Below are positions 44,902-57,012 of a stretch of 64,000 nt of DNA, piece by piece (position 1 is the first letter of the stretch; each line of letters opens with the position of its first letter). The notes under the pieces were generated by a model. The model was not told where the DNA came from. It saw only the letters and a list, made by a program, of their open reading frames with translations, and did no database searches. This DNA is from Calonectria ilicicola (lineage: Eukaryota; Ascomycota; Sordariomycetes; Hypocreales; Nectriaceae): positions 3,162,001 through 3,226,000 of the forward strand of contig CP085825.1 of assembly GCA_020809705.1 (NCBI GenBank), written 5' to 3'. Made by a program: the position numbers and the translations under genes.

Positions 44902-46958
44902 ATGGACGACCCCGAGTCTCCGCCGAGGCGTCTCGACGAGCTCCCTGATGAGATCCTGCTCCAGATAGTGTGCTGTCAGTGCCGCCGCCGCGCACTCGCC
45001 CCACCCCCGAATTGAATCTGCTCCGCTAACCGCACCCTTGGCCAGTTCTCGAGCCTCATTACCTACCCAAATTGCAGCTTGTCTCCCGCCGGCTCCGCGA
45101 CGTGTGCCTGGATCATGAACTGTGGAAGCGCCATTGCTTCGAACGCTCATCATGGTACCACTTTCTCCAAAACCGCCGTCGCTTCCTGGCGGCATCGGTC
45201 CAGTTCAGCTCAGCTCCGGCTGACCCCGAAGCAACCCTGGACGACAGGATAGAAGCAGCAGCATCTGGGGATGACTACAGCCTGAGGGCCACAGAGGAGG
45301 ATGAGTCCGAACAAAGCCACCGAGAGCACCTCGAATTGATTCAAGACATGACAAATTGGGATCCAGCATTTCCTGGGGAGGAGGTTTCTTGGTACGACGA
45401 GTATATCCAACGCAACGGTCCCACCTGTGTCAACTGGCTACAGATCCCGCGAGTAAAAGAAAAGGGAATGATGCAATCGGTCGAGGCTCGAGGCATGGCG
45501 CTCTACAGTCCGAATAATGGAGACGATGGGCTTGGCACTTTGTTGGCAGTCTCTCCACTAGATGACGGATCTGTGTGCCTGTGGGACGTCAATGGCAGTA
45601 GGGGTAAGCGAGGCGGGATCGTCGCAACTAGTGAACCGGAGATTTTGTTCATGAACAAAAAGTGCGATGATAAAATCAGGCGGTCTAAGAGGATCGACTC
45701 GGGGGTGACGGAATGCGTCAGTGTGAATCACAACAACCACCGTGCTTTTTTTGCTGTCCAGAGTCGTAAGTTTGGTTTATTCGACGATCCCTTTTTCTTT
45801 TGGGGCGGACTGCTAATACGTGTCTTCACGTCAAAAGATCTTCTCGAAGTTGATCTCAACAGGCTCGAAGTCGTTAACCGAGACTCGTTTGAATGGTCTA
45901 TTACTACGTTATCACAAGTTCACGATGGCGTGCCACTAACAGTGGGCACGTCGTTGGGGATTCATCTTCACGATTTTCGGGCGAGGGCGAACGTGAATCA
46001 TGATGTGGTGGAGCGAGTTGATGATGAGCCTGTGTGGGACAATAATAGCCCATTCAAGGCGATATTCGACCCGAAGCCTCTGCCACCATACGCCTCGCTG
46101 TCTCAGCCCACGCCGATCAGCATTCTCCATCTTCCTCGGGCGGATGATGGGGAGATGGTGTCAGACGATATTTACGTTGCGGGGCGATTTTCAAACATTC
46201 TGCATTACGACCGACGAAAATTCCCCAAAATCATGGGATCCATTTATTCGGGATCCCGTCTTTCAAGCCTAGCGTCACTCCCATACCCATTCTCGACGGT
46301 GGACCACGAACTGAGGCGACGTGGGGAGCTCACAGCTGAGAGTGTGGCGCTGAGCAAGACAGTTGGAATTGGTCGCACGCTAATAGCTGGTGGGGAGTAC
46401 AAGACAAAAGGGTCACTGGAGCTGTACGGGCTGAGTTCCGCTGTTCACTCAGACGGCAGCACAATATTGCAAAACTCGACAATGAAGAATCGATATAAGG
46501 CTGCATCGTCGATCATCTTGTCGGTGGCTAACCACGGGACAAAGATTGCTTTTTCTGATGGGGCTGGACTTATCAAGTGGTTTGAAAGGGATGGACATAC
46601 AGAGGTCCGGAGGATCCGAATCGGGTACAGTGATATACCAGCACAGCCATCCCTTTTTGCCTCAATGCCCGGATCTGACGATCTGGCTCGCAAAATCATA
46701 TCAACACAGTCCAGGCATGGTCGAGAACGGCCCAATGAGGACAACATCTTATTTTGGACCGGGGAAAAGCTGGGAATGGTCAGTTTCACGGGAGAGTCGC
46801 TCTTTACGCCAGGTGATTTCGAAGAAGCCAAGGACGAGGGGGCGTCTGACGAGGAGGAGCGACGCAAATACGGCCAACGGATGCGGGAGGCGCTGGAGCG
46901 GCAGGCAGACGAAGTGCGGTTCGTACAGGGGCTCGGAATGGACCCATCAATGAGCTGA
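44902..46958 (+). CDS. F-box protein with WD-like C-terminal region, 637 aa
   Basis: Three exons: 44902..44974, 45046..45765 and 45838..46958. Introns of 71 bp (GTCAGT donor, GCTAAC branch) and 72 bp (GTAAGT, GCTAAT) keep the phase. The N-terminal F-box is split by intron 1: RRLDELPDEILLQIV-C-FLEPHYLPKLQLVSRRLRD, followed by a helix with HELWKRHCFERSSW. Later segments such as DDGSVCLWDVNGSRGKR, TTLSQVHDGVPLTVGTSLGI-HLHDFR and IYVAGRFSNILHYDRRKFP look like beta-propeller blades. F-box proteins recruit substrates to SCF ubiquitin ligases via Skp1; the substrate is unknown. Intron 2 is a multiple of three without a stop, so unspliced reading is possible, but splice signals and joined sequence (AVQS-HLLEVDLNRLEV) favour splicing. 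Confidence 0.85.
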
Positions 46959-49900
46959 ATTCGGCTGCCGTGGTAGATGATGCATGCAGACGGTGCTGCA
47001 AGCGGGCGTTAATGAGGCGACAGGGGGTGGAGGGGGACATGACATCCCAACCACTTCAGACAAAAAAGGAGTAGCGAGAGACGAGGGGAAAAAAAAAGAC
47101 AAAAGGTTTTTGTACTGTAGCATACGAATCATGGACTGAATAAGTCCAAAGTTGCAGGCAAGATCCTGGGTGGCAGAGACAGCCTCTGACCAGACCGCCA
47201 TTAATGAGAGACGCTGTGAGATTGATCGACAGTGGATATGAGGCCGCCCCTCTCTGTGTGTGTAACTGGAGTTGAAAGAGGGCCAGCGGGTGGGCAAGGC
47301 GAGCTTGTTCGAGAGTCGTGGATGCATGGCAGTGCGAGGGAGACCAGGCTAGCCGGTCTAGCTGATGTGCGTGGTGAGTGGAAACACCATGGCACACAGC
47401 ATGACATGGCAAGGCAAGCTGCTTGCATAGGTATGCTGCGTGTGAGAGAATGTGGTGGCCCGGCATGGCTTCTGGGATGCGGCGTTGGTTGAAGATTGGC
47501 GCGGGGATCGACAGAGGGTGGTCGCTTAGGGGGAGTGAGGGGGTTATAGACAGCGAGGGCGCTGCATGTCAGCTCTGGAACATAGTTAGCAGCGGTCTTG
47601 GTTGCGCCGCGGGCTGTGTAGTTCTCGGGCGTTGACAACTGATGGTTTGCCCAGTGTTTCTTCGTGGGGCTGGCTGGCAATGGCAATGGGGTTGAGTCAC
47701 TCTTGCTCCCACGCTCATGTATGTACATGTACATGTGTGTGTCCTGTATATGCGATGCAGTCTGCGTTTGCATCCCCAATCCCCCATGTGCATCCGCCAC
47801 TGCATTCTGCGTCTCGCGCTTTGCTGGCGCACGGCGGCGTTCCACATCTGGCTCTAGTTGCCGGCGCAATTGGATCAGCGTGGGGAAGCGCTGTATATGT
47901 GCTCACCCGGTAGCCGATACGGCGATGGCGCTTCTCGGTGATTAATTAATTGCCATCACGTGGCATTTGAACCAAGTCCCGTCCGCCACCTGGAGGAGCA
48001 CGTACCAGAGAACCCATGCAACTATCAACCCGTCCTTTTTTTAGTTGTGGTGTAAAATGCCCTTGGCTCTCTCTGGTGGTGGGCGTGAGGACGAAACCCA
48101 GGGCAGCCAATCATTGGACAAGCCAGAGACGCCTGGGCCAATTAACTTAGCGGGTCCCAAAGAAGATTAAATTCTCCGTGCCGAGTCAAGAACCGGCACC
48201 ATAGTTTGGGCGAGCAGGGCGGATACTCTGCCGCAAAGGGAAGGGTATTATCTCGGTTTGTTATAGATTAGAGCATGCCAGTCTCTTCTTGGTTTCTGAC
48301 GTTGACCACCCATGTTGGGCTTGTTCTGCATTAGGTATGAATTGTTGGCTGCCCGGTCCTTTTGGGTGTGGTTCAGGTCAAGTCAATAAGATGCAGGCGA
48401 TATGTCCATCGTATGAGACACGCACACCCATGCGCATTAAGGGACAAAGCGGAATCAGCCTGTGACGGTTGGAATGGTTGGGACAAGTCCATCACAAATG
48501 ACTTCACTCTCCAACCTGCGGGAAGTGGGCTTGTTGGTGGAGCAGAGCTGCGCTGTCAGCTCCTCAAGCTCAAGGGGAGCGGAGCTTGGAAAGCCACTAG
48601 AGTATTTCGCCTCACGGGGCAAGTTTGGCGGGGCCGTGCGGATGACAGCATTCTGGCCGAAGGAAAATGGGATGACGATGGAATGAAGGGCAGGAAAAAA
48701 AAAAAGCGAGTGACAGCCAAGGGACGGCCATGTTTCATGGGGATTCCTTGAAGGCCACGCAAATCATTGTCTTGTTTCGGCCTTGGAAGTTGTGTCAAAC
48801 GACGCTCTGTTGCACGGCTCCGTGGCTCTGGGATTGCGGAGAAGGGAACATCCCTGGAGGGAAGGATTCGTTCGTTGTGAGCAGCAAGATTTGGGATGAC
48901 CTTTTCGAATCAGAGACGGGCCTCATCCTCCATCTAGTGTAAGACGGCATATAATTTTTTTTTTTGAGGAAACCCACCCGCAGGCGCATACATGAGTAGC
49001 AGTAGCAGTAGCAGTCGCAGTAGCAGAAGGTGGTAGTACTATGTATGCAGCAGTGTCTCGCCCTATTTCCTGTCGGGCCTGGGCCTCTTTTTTGAGGGCT
49101 TCGTTCCCACACACAGCAGATATGCGCTGTTACACGCCATCTTGCCATCACACCGCTTGTGGAGCGCCTTTGGCTCGGTTTCTCTTGTGCGCAAGCGGTT
49201 GAGCGGGCAGCCTATCGCATCTCTGTGACGTGAAGAGCCGACTGGCCGGGCGTTGGTCCAGGCGCCGAGTAGTGCCTATCACAGAGCCAGCAAACGACGG
49301 CTAGAGGGCTAGAGAAGGCGGGAGAGCTCTAGTCTGATTGGCAACAAGGCAGGAAAACAGCTCTCAGGCCGTCATTCGGCCCCGTGCCATTTCATCTGAT
49401 CTCGCAGTCTCGGGAAGGCAGTGACAAGCGGCGGCGTGGGAAGGGGGACAAGAGTGAGGCGGCCCAGCGATCGATCCATGGGGCCCCAGGGATCCCAGGG
49501 ATCATTCTTGCATTCGTGTGTCGACGTCTGCGTCGCGTGTGCCAGTGGCTTTTGGCCCTTCGCCTTGGCCTCTAATGCAAGGATTCCCTGGTGGGTGATT
49601 TGGCAGCGCATGGCATAGCATGGTATTGGGCCAAGGCCGTTCTGGGTCCTCGCTCGTCAACCTGCCATGTCACGCCCCCAAGCGTCGTGCTGGGCCGCCT
49701 CTGCAGCAGCAGCTGGGCTTTGTCTCGCTCTGCTGGACCAGCCCAGCATATTTGGACTGGAGGTTCCCGCACCTTGCCTTTCACTTTTGCGTCTAGTCTG
49801 GATTTTGTTTAACGCCTCTTCCGAATTCCCCTCGCACCAGCGTCAGAAAGGCGGATCAAACGACAAGACGAACCGACTACTGTACGATCGATTGCATTGA

Positions 49901-50437
49901 CGGCGGAACTCTGTTTCTCCATTCCTCTCATTCCTGGTCTCCTCTTTTCCTACCTACATCTTCTCTACCTCTGGCCTTCCGTCGTCTTGCATTTTTCTTT
50001 TCTTCAATCGTCGTCATCGGTTCTTCCCTCTCCCTTCTATCCCTCTTCTACCCGACCGCCACGCGATCCGACCACATTCTGCTTGCTGCACACACACACT
50101 CTCCAGCATCCAGCCCCCGGGCTCACCGACTCACCGACAAGCTCCCTTGCACACACCGCACACATCTAGCCGCCAGGGGTGCATCTGCATTTTCATCTTC
50201 ACTTCTCACATTCTACCTTCACTTTCCTTCACTTTCGGGTTCGAAAGCTGGTCCTGCTGCACGATCCCGGTCCGGAACCATTTCCCCGACGAGTGGTGTG
50301 ATCACATTTGCCGCCGCCCGCTTCCAGGCACATCCACCCAGCCACGGCGTCACGGCATATATGTGACTATTTCCCCTTCTTCAACCTTTTCCTACTGTCG
50401 ACGTTGACGACTCCGTTAACGTTGACCCCGGCTGAGC
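46959..50437. other. Long spacer and leader of the SprT-like gene
   Basis: No gene supported. From about 49900 the + strand becomes CT-rich, as in a long fungal 5' leader leading to 50445. An AGTAGC-type hexanucleotide array lies at 48995..49026. Confidence 0.5.
48995..49026 (+). repeat. AGTAGC hexanucleotide tandem repeat
   Basis: About five units, with one AGTCGC variant. Confidence 0.9.
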
Positions 50438-50464
50438 ATGTCCCATGGCCTTTTGGGTAGGTGA
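50438..50464 (+). promoter_or_regulatory. Short upstream ORF overlapping the SprT-like start
   Basis: ATG at 50438 opens an 8-codon frame (MSHGLLGR, stop TGA at 50462-50464) that overlaps the main ATG at 50445 in another frame. It could reduce initiation at the main start. Confidence 0.5.
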
Positions 50465-51938
50465 CGGGGATCATCCACAAGGTCCCACTAGTGGGAGGCC
50501 GTACATCCACGGCGGGAAGCGGAGAGTGAGCCATTCTGATGGTGGCGACGGTGGCGACTTTGTCGAATTTAAACGAACGAGGTATGGAATGAACGAATTT
50601 CGCACCGACGGATACGAGCCGACCTTTGGCCATGGCGAATATGGCTCTGGCACCGTCAATCGCTATGCACTCCAGCACAATGACCTGCCAGGGAGCTACC
50701 ATGCTGCGACCGGCACAGGCGAGAGCTTCAGCTACCCTACAGAAGACGACTACTATCATCACGATCACGACTACGAACGAGATGTCGACGCTACTCCACC
50801 ACCCCACGTTCCTTTCCTGACTCGCGAACCTATTCCTGTGGCTAAAAAGCGGCCCTTTTATGTTATTCGAGAGCGCTCGCCCACTCCCGAGTTCGCTCCC
50901 ATATCTCCTCTCGGCTTCGGCCCTGGCTCCGCTCCCGGCAGCATAGGCCCCGTCCTAGCACCACCGGGTCCCGCCGGACCGCCTCCGGGCTCTTGTGCTA
51001 TGGAACGCACAGCCTCGGGCATCTCGATTTCCTCCGACACCACCCAGCATTCACTTGGTAATCTCGGGCCCGATGATGACGAAGATGCCAACTACCTCGA
51101 TGACCAAGAAGCTGCCCGCCTTGTGCTGGATCATGTTGCTGGTCACACACCCCGTCGACGACACCCGGACTCGCAGCATAGCCGCATCCTCAAGACACTC
51201 ATCAACCCCAAGCAACGGGGTAACACACCCGACTGGCCCCTCGACAACGATGCCCTACGAAGTATATTCTCCGCCGCCAACGAGCTTTTCTTTGATAACC
51301 GTTTGGCTGGCCGTGTGGCTTGGGACTGGAGCCATCCCGCTAGCTCTCAGTACCAGGCTCACATCGTCGGCACCACTGCGGTGCGACGTGCACGCCCGAG
51401 CGGTTATGAGACGCTTATTGTTTTGTCCTCACCCATTCTGAAGGACACAAAGTACAACAGGAGGCTGCTCATCTCCACATTTCTCCACGAGATGATTCAT
51501 AGCTACCTCTTTGTGATGTGCGGTCTCAAGGCCGGCCACTGTGGCGGACATACAGATGGATTCCGAAAGATTGCCGAGGCGATTGATACCTGGGTTGGCC
51601 GAGGGTACCTCCACCTCGGCGAGATGGAGGCCGACCTCGAGCAGTTTCGAGAGCGCGACGATCGTGAATATGAGAATGGACGCGAATATAGGGGAGTCGC
51701 TATGGACGGCGACTGGAGAATGCGTGGAGTGAGTCCCTGGCGCAGATGGGTTCGGCGCGCCGAGAGGGACGGGCACGATTACTATCCCACAATGGAACCT
51801 CGTCTACCGCGACCACAGCAACATCAACCTCCGCCGCCGCCGCAACTTCAGCCACTGAGCCACGAAGATTGGCAGCGGCATGACAGGGATGGTCTCCATG
51901 GCCGCAACAAACGAGGCGTGGGCTCACCATACGTTTAG
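50445..51938 (+). CDS. SprT-like zinc metalloprotease domain protein, 497 aa
   Basis: Single exon. Residues 1 to about 250 are low complexity: Gly/Asp/Tyr-rich, a His/Asp patch (DDYYHHDHDYERD), then Pro-rich. The SprT-like domain covers about residues 265-385: LRSIFSAANELFFDNRLAGR, YETLIVLSSPILKD, the zinc-binding and catalytic STFLHEMIHSY (HExxH), and GHCGGHTDGFRKIAEAID, whose His is the likely third ligand. The tail is charged and ends with a Pro/Gln-rich segment. SprT/Spartan-type proteases cut DNA-protein crosslinks; whether this fungal group does so is inference, as no PIP box, UBZ or SHP motif is evident. It is convergent with the MFS gene on the right. Confidence 0.85.
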   Translation: MAFWVGDGDHPQGPTSGRPYIHGGKRRVSHSDGGDGGDFVEFKRTRYGMNEFRTDGYEPTFGHGEYGSGTVNRYALQHNDLPGSYHAATGTGESFSYPTEDDYYHHDHDYERDVDATPPPHVPFLTREPIPVAKKRPFYVIRERSPTPEFAPISPLGFGPGSAPGSIGPVLAPPGPAGPPPGSCAMERTASGISISSDTTQHSLGNLGPDDDEDANYLDDQEAARLVLDHVAGHTPRRRHPDSQHSRILKTLINPKQRGNTPDWPLDNDALRSIFSAANELFFDNRLAGRVAWDWSHPASSQYQAHIVGTTAVRRARPSGYETLIVLSSPILKDTKYNRRLLISTFLHEMIHSYLFVMCGLKAGHCGGHTDGFRKIAEAIDTWVGRGYLHLGEMEADLEQFRERDDREYENGREYRGVAMDGDWRMRGVSPWRRWVRRAERDGHDYYPTMEPRLPRPQQHQPPPPPQLQPLSHEDWQRHDRDGLHGRNKRGVGSPYV

Positions 51939-52800
51939 GCTACTAGACGGCGCCCTGAGCTTGGGCGATATTCCTGTCCACTAGCCACGGCAGGTAAGTT
52001 GTCATGTCAGAGAACTAGAAATATCTTGTTCTACGGGGGTAGAGTGCATATTATTTACTCAACCCCTCCTCACCCAATTTGTTTCCCCTTCCTCTCTTTG
52101 CTCAAAAAAACAGTTTGAACAAGAGCACGGAAGCCAACCCTATGTACCCTTAATATTTTCCTTTTTCTTCCTTTTGTATAAACCGGCAGCACAATATGAC
52201 GGCATTGCGACGGCGTTGGGAAAAGGGATGAGCGATCATTGAAATGGTTCGCTACTCGGAGAAAAGAGCATATTTGATATGATACGATGTCTTTTTGTTT
52301 TTGCTCCCGGGATAGAATCCTGTGCATTATTGGGGGAGAACGGTTCATGACACGTTTTCCATCATCATTTTAGTGATATCAGAGCATATTCTTCTTTGTA
52401 TGAGGTGAAGGATGAAAGGTATGGAATGGAAGGGCTTGATAGGAACTACTGGACACCGGAGGGAGATATATATACATATATATATATACCTTCCCTCATC
52501 ATTAATGTTGGCACAATAGAATGTGAAGTCATCAGATTGTCCTGTACATAAATCAAAAAGCAACAATCTTATTAATATCTCTCATCTAAACCATTAGTAA
52601 ACTATCCACCTTTTAGTGCTTTCACCTCAACGCAAGCATTCACAATGATAAATCACAACGGCCGTCATGCTTCTATCTCATACCACATCCATCATCTCAT
52701 ACGATCTCAAAGATTACTAAAACCCAACCATGCCATGCCATGCATCATGAAATATATAACGCAACATGTACACAACTTACCGTAGAATCTAGATTCACGA
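51939..52800. other. Convergent 3' region
   Basis: 3' flanks of the SprT-like (+) and MFS (-) genes. AT-rich, with a TATATA tract near 52465-52490. No gene. Confidence 0.55.
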
Positions 52801-55035
52801 TTATCCTCTATTGCCTATAGTGCCGTAGCTCTGTCCTTGGCGGCATGCTTTGCCGTCATCTTCGACATCGGAATCGTCTGAGACTGCGCAGCTATCGGGA
52901 TCTAAAAGTGTGGCAGCAGCAGACGAATCACTATCCTCAGCATCACTGTTCTCCACTGAAGCAGTAGGACCCTCGCCCTCAGCAATTTGGAATACAGGGA
53001 AAGCTCCAATGATTGCAACAAACATTAGGAAAAACCAAGAGGCTACGACGTAGCCGTTCTCAGCGCCCCAGGTGAACATAGCACCAGTAGAGGCAGGACC
53101 GACAGCCCGTCCGACACCACTAAAGGCTGTAGCAAATCCATTCAGAGTTCCAAGGATGCTGAGAGAGGGAGCAGAGTTAGTGAGGAGGATGGTGATGGAG
53201 GGGAAGGCGACAATAGAGGCAGCGCCCTTGAACAACATGACTGCCAGCAGCGCCATCAAGCGAGTCTTTTGGGTCGGGAAGAGCACGGTATAAGGAGTGA
53301 GAAAGTAGGCAAAGGGGACGACAAGACCTGTTACACATTAATCACAACGTTCCATTTGATGGAGTAGTGTACTTACAGCAAACGCGGAAACATCGCAGGA
53401 CTCCAAATCGGCTAACAAGGGGGGGATAGACCAAAAACTGGATAAGAGCGCAAATAATTCCGTACACTGTAAACATGTTGCCAATTTGGCCAGATGAAAG
53501 ACCAAATCCACTGTTAAAATAGAAAGGAGGTTTAAAGTTATCAGGGGTTCGCTCGATAACAGGATGGTGGAGGAAGACGGTCAGAGTTTGGTCATAGGCA
53601 ACAGAGTGAAAGGCCACGAATGTATAAGCGACAAGATTGAGGACGGTTTGGCTGGTGAATACCTCGCTCATTGAGTGAGAACGGCGTACATGCTTCGTCT
53701 TTGTTGAAATCTTGCTGGGTAGTAATGGAGCTGTTGCTTCACCATCGACGAAGGAACACCGGCGAGCAGAGGCGTCCTGGCGGCGGAAGGGTCGGGTGAG
53801 TCGTTGACCAACGACCAGGCCCCAGTCCAGCTCTCCTTGCTTGCTAGGAAGGGTTTCCTAGCCTAGTTAGTGACTAGTTTTTAAATATCAGGCGTAGTGC
53901 ACCTACCTTGAGAAATAGGATGCCGCTGGTGGCTGAGATGAGGAAGAAGACTGTCAAGAGCAAGTTTGGCAACAAGAAGGGGAAGCGAATGAAGAGCTCG
54001 TTTTCTCCAAAGAGACTGGGGAACTGTTTGGCGGGGTTGGCAAAGAAGCCACCGAAACTAGGACCGATGACAGAGCCGACACTCCAAACAAGGGGCATGA
54101 TGGAGAAGGCTCGCGGCTGAAGTTCCCTTTGGGGCACCATCTCGGCAACCATGGTTCTGATGATTCCAACTATCACACTGTTAATATGCATTGTGTTTCA
54201 ATTATAGTTTGGCTGTTTCCGTACCATTTCCATTGCTACCACCTTGGATAGCTCGGACAGTGATGGCCATGGGTAAGCTGGTTGACATTCCCCATACTAT
54301 AAAGCAGGTCATGGTCGAAAGAAGACCAAAAATGATGGTTGGCTTTCGGCCATATACATCGGAGGCCTTGCCCCAAGCGACAGCGGTAATGCTCTGGGAA
54401 ATGGAGAAAACACCGGACGTGATGCCAGCCCACCGAGCGACCTTGTTTTCCTCAACACCAAAGCTCTTGACCATGTCGGGGAGATATGGGAAGACTGAAG
54501 TATAAGCCATAGGCTCGGCCACACGGGCAATCGCTGTGACATGTATTAGCCAAAAGAATGCAACTTGATGGAGGGTATAATTTGAACGGCGGGTTTTTTT
54601 CTCCCTTCTCTTTTCTTAAAAGACTCTTTCTCCATTCGTTTGAAAAGTGTTTGTTTGTTTTCTGCGGTCATCTAGGCTTCCTATTATGCTGGCCTGCTCC
54701 GTATGAGAATTGGCACATGTGCGTGTCAAGATCACCAGAAATGGGACGTGTCCGCTTGCCAGGCATTCACAAATGAACAAGCAATCGAAAACGATCAAAT
54801 CGGGAGAGATAACGGGGAAAATAAAGGCAACATTATGACGCACACCCTAACTTGGGCGCAAGATGACGTCGAGCACAGGCAAGACATATGAAAGGCGACG
54901 AACGAATCATGATATACTCTAACTCGCTGGGCAGCCATTACAGTCGAAAAAAGACGAGAAAAAGAAATGAATAAGATCCTTACCCATGATTGCCAGCTGC
55001 TTGGCCGGCAGCTTAGGTTTCGATATTGATGTCAT
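52801..55035 (-). CDS. Major facilitator superfamily transporter, 543 aa
   Basis: Five exons: 55035..54984, 54533..54225, 54169..53907, 53857..53377 and 53327..52801; introns of 450, 55, 49, 49 and 49-55 bp class, all phase-consistent. It starts MTSISKPKLPAKQLAIM-AIARVAEPMAYTSVFPYLPDM (helix 1). The loop 2-3 motif WGKASDVYGRKPTIIFGLL is the MFS signature (GxxxDxxGRK). Exon junction GGSNGN-VGIIRTMVAEMV is the family's helix 4 region, followed by PLVWSVGSVIGPSFGGF (helix 5 motif). A central cytoplasmic loop is basic and Ser-rich. The C-terminal tail is acidic (NSDAEDSDSS, SDDSDVEDDG). The type resembles the fungal YCR023C/ZIFL-like MFS group; the substrate is unknown. Intron 1 is unusually long. 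Confidence 0.9.
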
Positions 55036-57012
55036 TATTGTTGGTGTCCGGTTGGGTGGGTACGAATGGGGAATTAAAAAAAAATTCTACTTCGAGAGCG
55101 TATCTACTGCAGAAGTGCCGTCACGATGATTAGGAGGAGTGGTATTTCGAGACCGGTCGAGAAAAAAAGCGGTATGGAACGACGAAAACCTCAAATCCTG
55201 AAGATAATAGAATAATTACTCAGGCTACAGAGCCAGAGGAGAAAAAAAAAGGTTGAAGAACATTTCAGGCAGGGTAGAGGAAAGGAAAAAGAGGCGGGCA
55301 AGTTAATAAGCCGTGGTGGCGGTTGGCTGGATTGGGAAAGCGAAGTGGGTGCTGTGCAACCACGATGTGCAGAGCGGGAAACCGGGCCCACTTGGCTCGC
55401 AAGCCATATGCATCATCCCGGGTCACTAGCCTTGGTCCTTGGTCGAGTTGTAGGGGTTGAGAGACAGAGAGCGAGAGAGAGAACAACGCTGGGGTTGGGC
55501 TGAGAAGCGCGGGGAGAGCTGAGGGAAGAGACAAGGTCGCAGACACATTCCTCGATGCTCGGCCGGGTCACAAGCGTTGCGGTGTCATTGGATACTGAGG
55601 CCATCCATCCATGAACTACCAGCACAGTGTAGCATGACGCTGGCTCCGGGATATTACAGGCAAGGGTTTGGCGGTCACAGGGCCCAGTCTCCCGCATCCG
55701 ATCCGCATCCGCATATCGGCTACGAACGTGCTGATGCACCTCCATCCTTGATGTGCTTTGACTGCACCTGTGAGAGGCGGCGCCAGCGGCTGGCTGTAAA
55801 TGCTGAGACAAACAGGACGACAAGCCGCTGGGCACTCAGGCAGTTGGCCGGATTGGTAACGCCTCTTGAAAAGGAGGGCCGCTCTGACACTGCTACTGGG
55901 CAGAAACTGGACAGAACAGATCCGGGGCAGGCGACCGGCGGGCCAAGCCCGGCCGACAGCGGAGCTCCTCCTCGCTGCAAAACGGAGAAATGAGTCCACC
56001 TTGGTTCGGCCCAGGTTCTCATGAGCATGGGACACGACAATCCTGACACGAGTGAGTAATCCTCCCTCTGTCCCACCATGCTGCACCAGAACCCCAACTT
56101 CCACCAACGCTCGACGTAACCCTTTCGAGGACGTCCCCTGACCAGGCCTCAGATTCTCAGTGCATCTGCATCTCACCTCGCCTCCACCTTGACCTCCACC
56201 TCCAGCGCCAGCTCCATGAACGTCCATGTCGTGGGGGATTAGTGCCTTGGTTGTTGGTTGCACACAAGGCATTGCCTCATGCCAGCCATGCATGCATCTG
56301 GGCCAATCCCATCCGTTGCAGATCCGGGTGGCTGCTTACGTCCGACGGCCGAACCCTCCATCCTGAATCCCATTCACGGGGCCCCGAGGCCATTGATTGG
56401 GAGGATACCGGGCCGGTATTGTGGGCACGAGGCCACCGCTCCATCGCCTCTGCATCGTCGATCTGCCATTCTGCTAGACTTGTCTCACTAGGGAAGCCTC
56501 TTTTTCCAGCTAGCTGCTTTTCCAGCTGTGGCGAGTGCTTAGTGGCTGGTGCACCGAGGCTTAATTCGGCTTTGGAGAACCGATAACCTGAGGCACCGTG
56601 CTGGCATGTTGTCTCCATTCAGGGCGGCACGGGAAGAGCGGGGACTAGTAATAAAACGCATGCCTGATTGGTAGGCCGCGTTGTAACGTCATTGCCCATG
56701 CTATCGCGCCTTTCATTCAACGTCCCCTCATGCCCTTGTAAACAGAGATAGCGACTTCTCTCGCAACGGATCTTGAAAACCTCCAACAAAAAAAGCCCTC
56801 AACTCCCAAGGGCCTACCGCTGGATGATTGCCTCGACCAATTCATTGTGAGAGAGCCCGTCTCTGACCTCAGCACATCATGAGCTGGCCGTGAGTGTCCC
56901 CCGCCACCCAGGCTGCCAAACATTGGTCGCAGGCCCATTTTCAATTACGGACCTGGTCCAATCCATCACAGCTGCTGACATTCCCTGTCCCAGCAGCTCT
57001 TCATCCGAAAAA
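55036..57012. other. Spacer between divergent MFS and M28 genes
   Basis: Two-kilobase region between the MFS start (-) and the carboxypeptidase start (+). Several open frames on both strands at 55.4-56.6 kb lack domains. Probably promoters and leaders only. Confidence 0.5.

Noticed and set aside
47201..47869. 222-codon open frame on the - strand
   Set aside because: Repetitive TG/CA-rich DNA; translation rich in His, Ser and Thr without any domain.
56890..57012. Upstream in-frame ATG for the M28 protein
   Set aside because: The added 41 residues are non-membrane, Ser/Pro-rich leader-like sequence; the ATG at 57013 opens at a sorting signal with an A-rich context.
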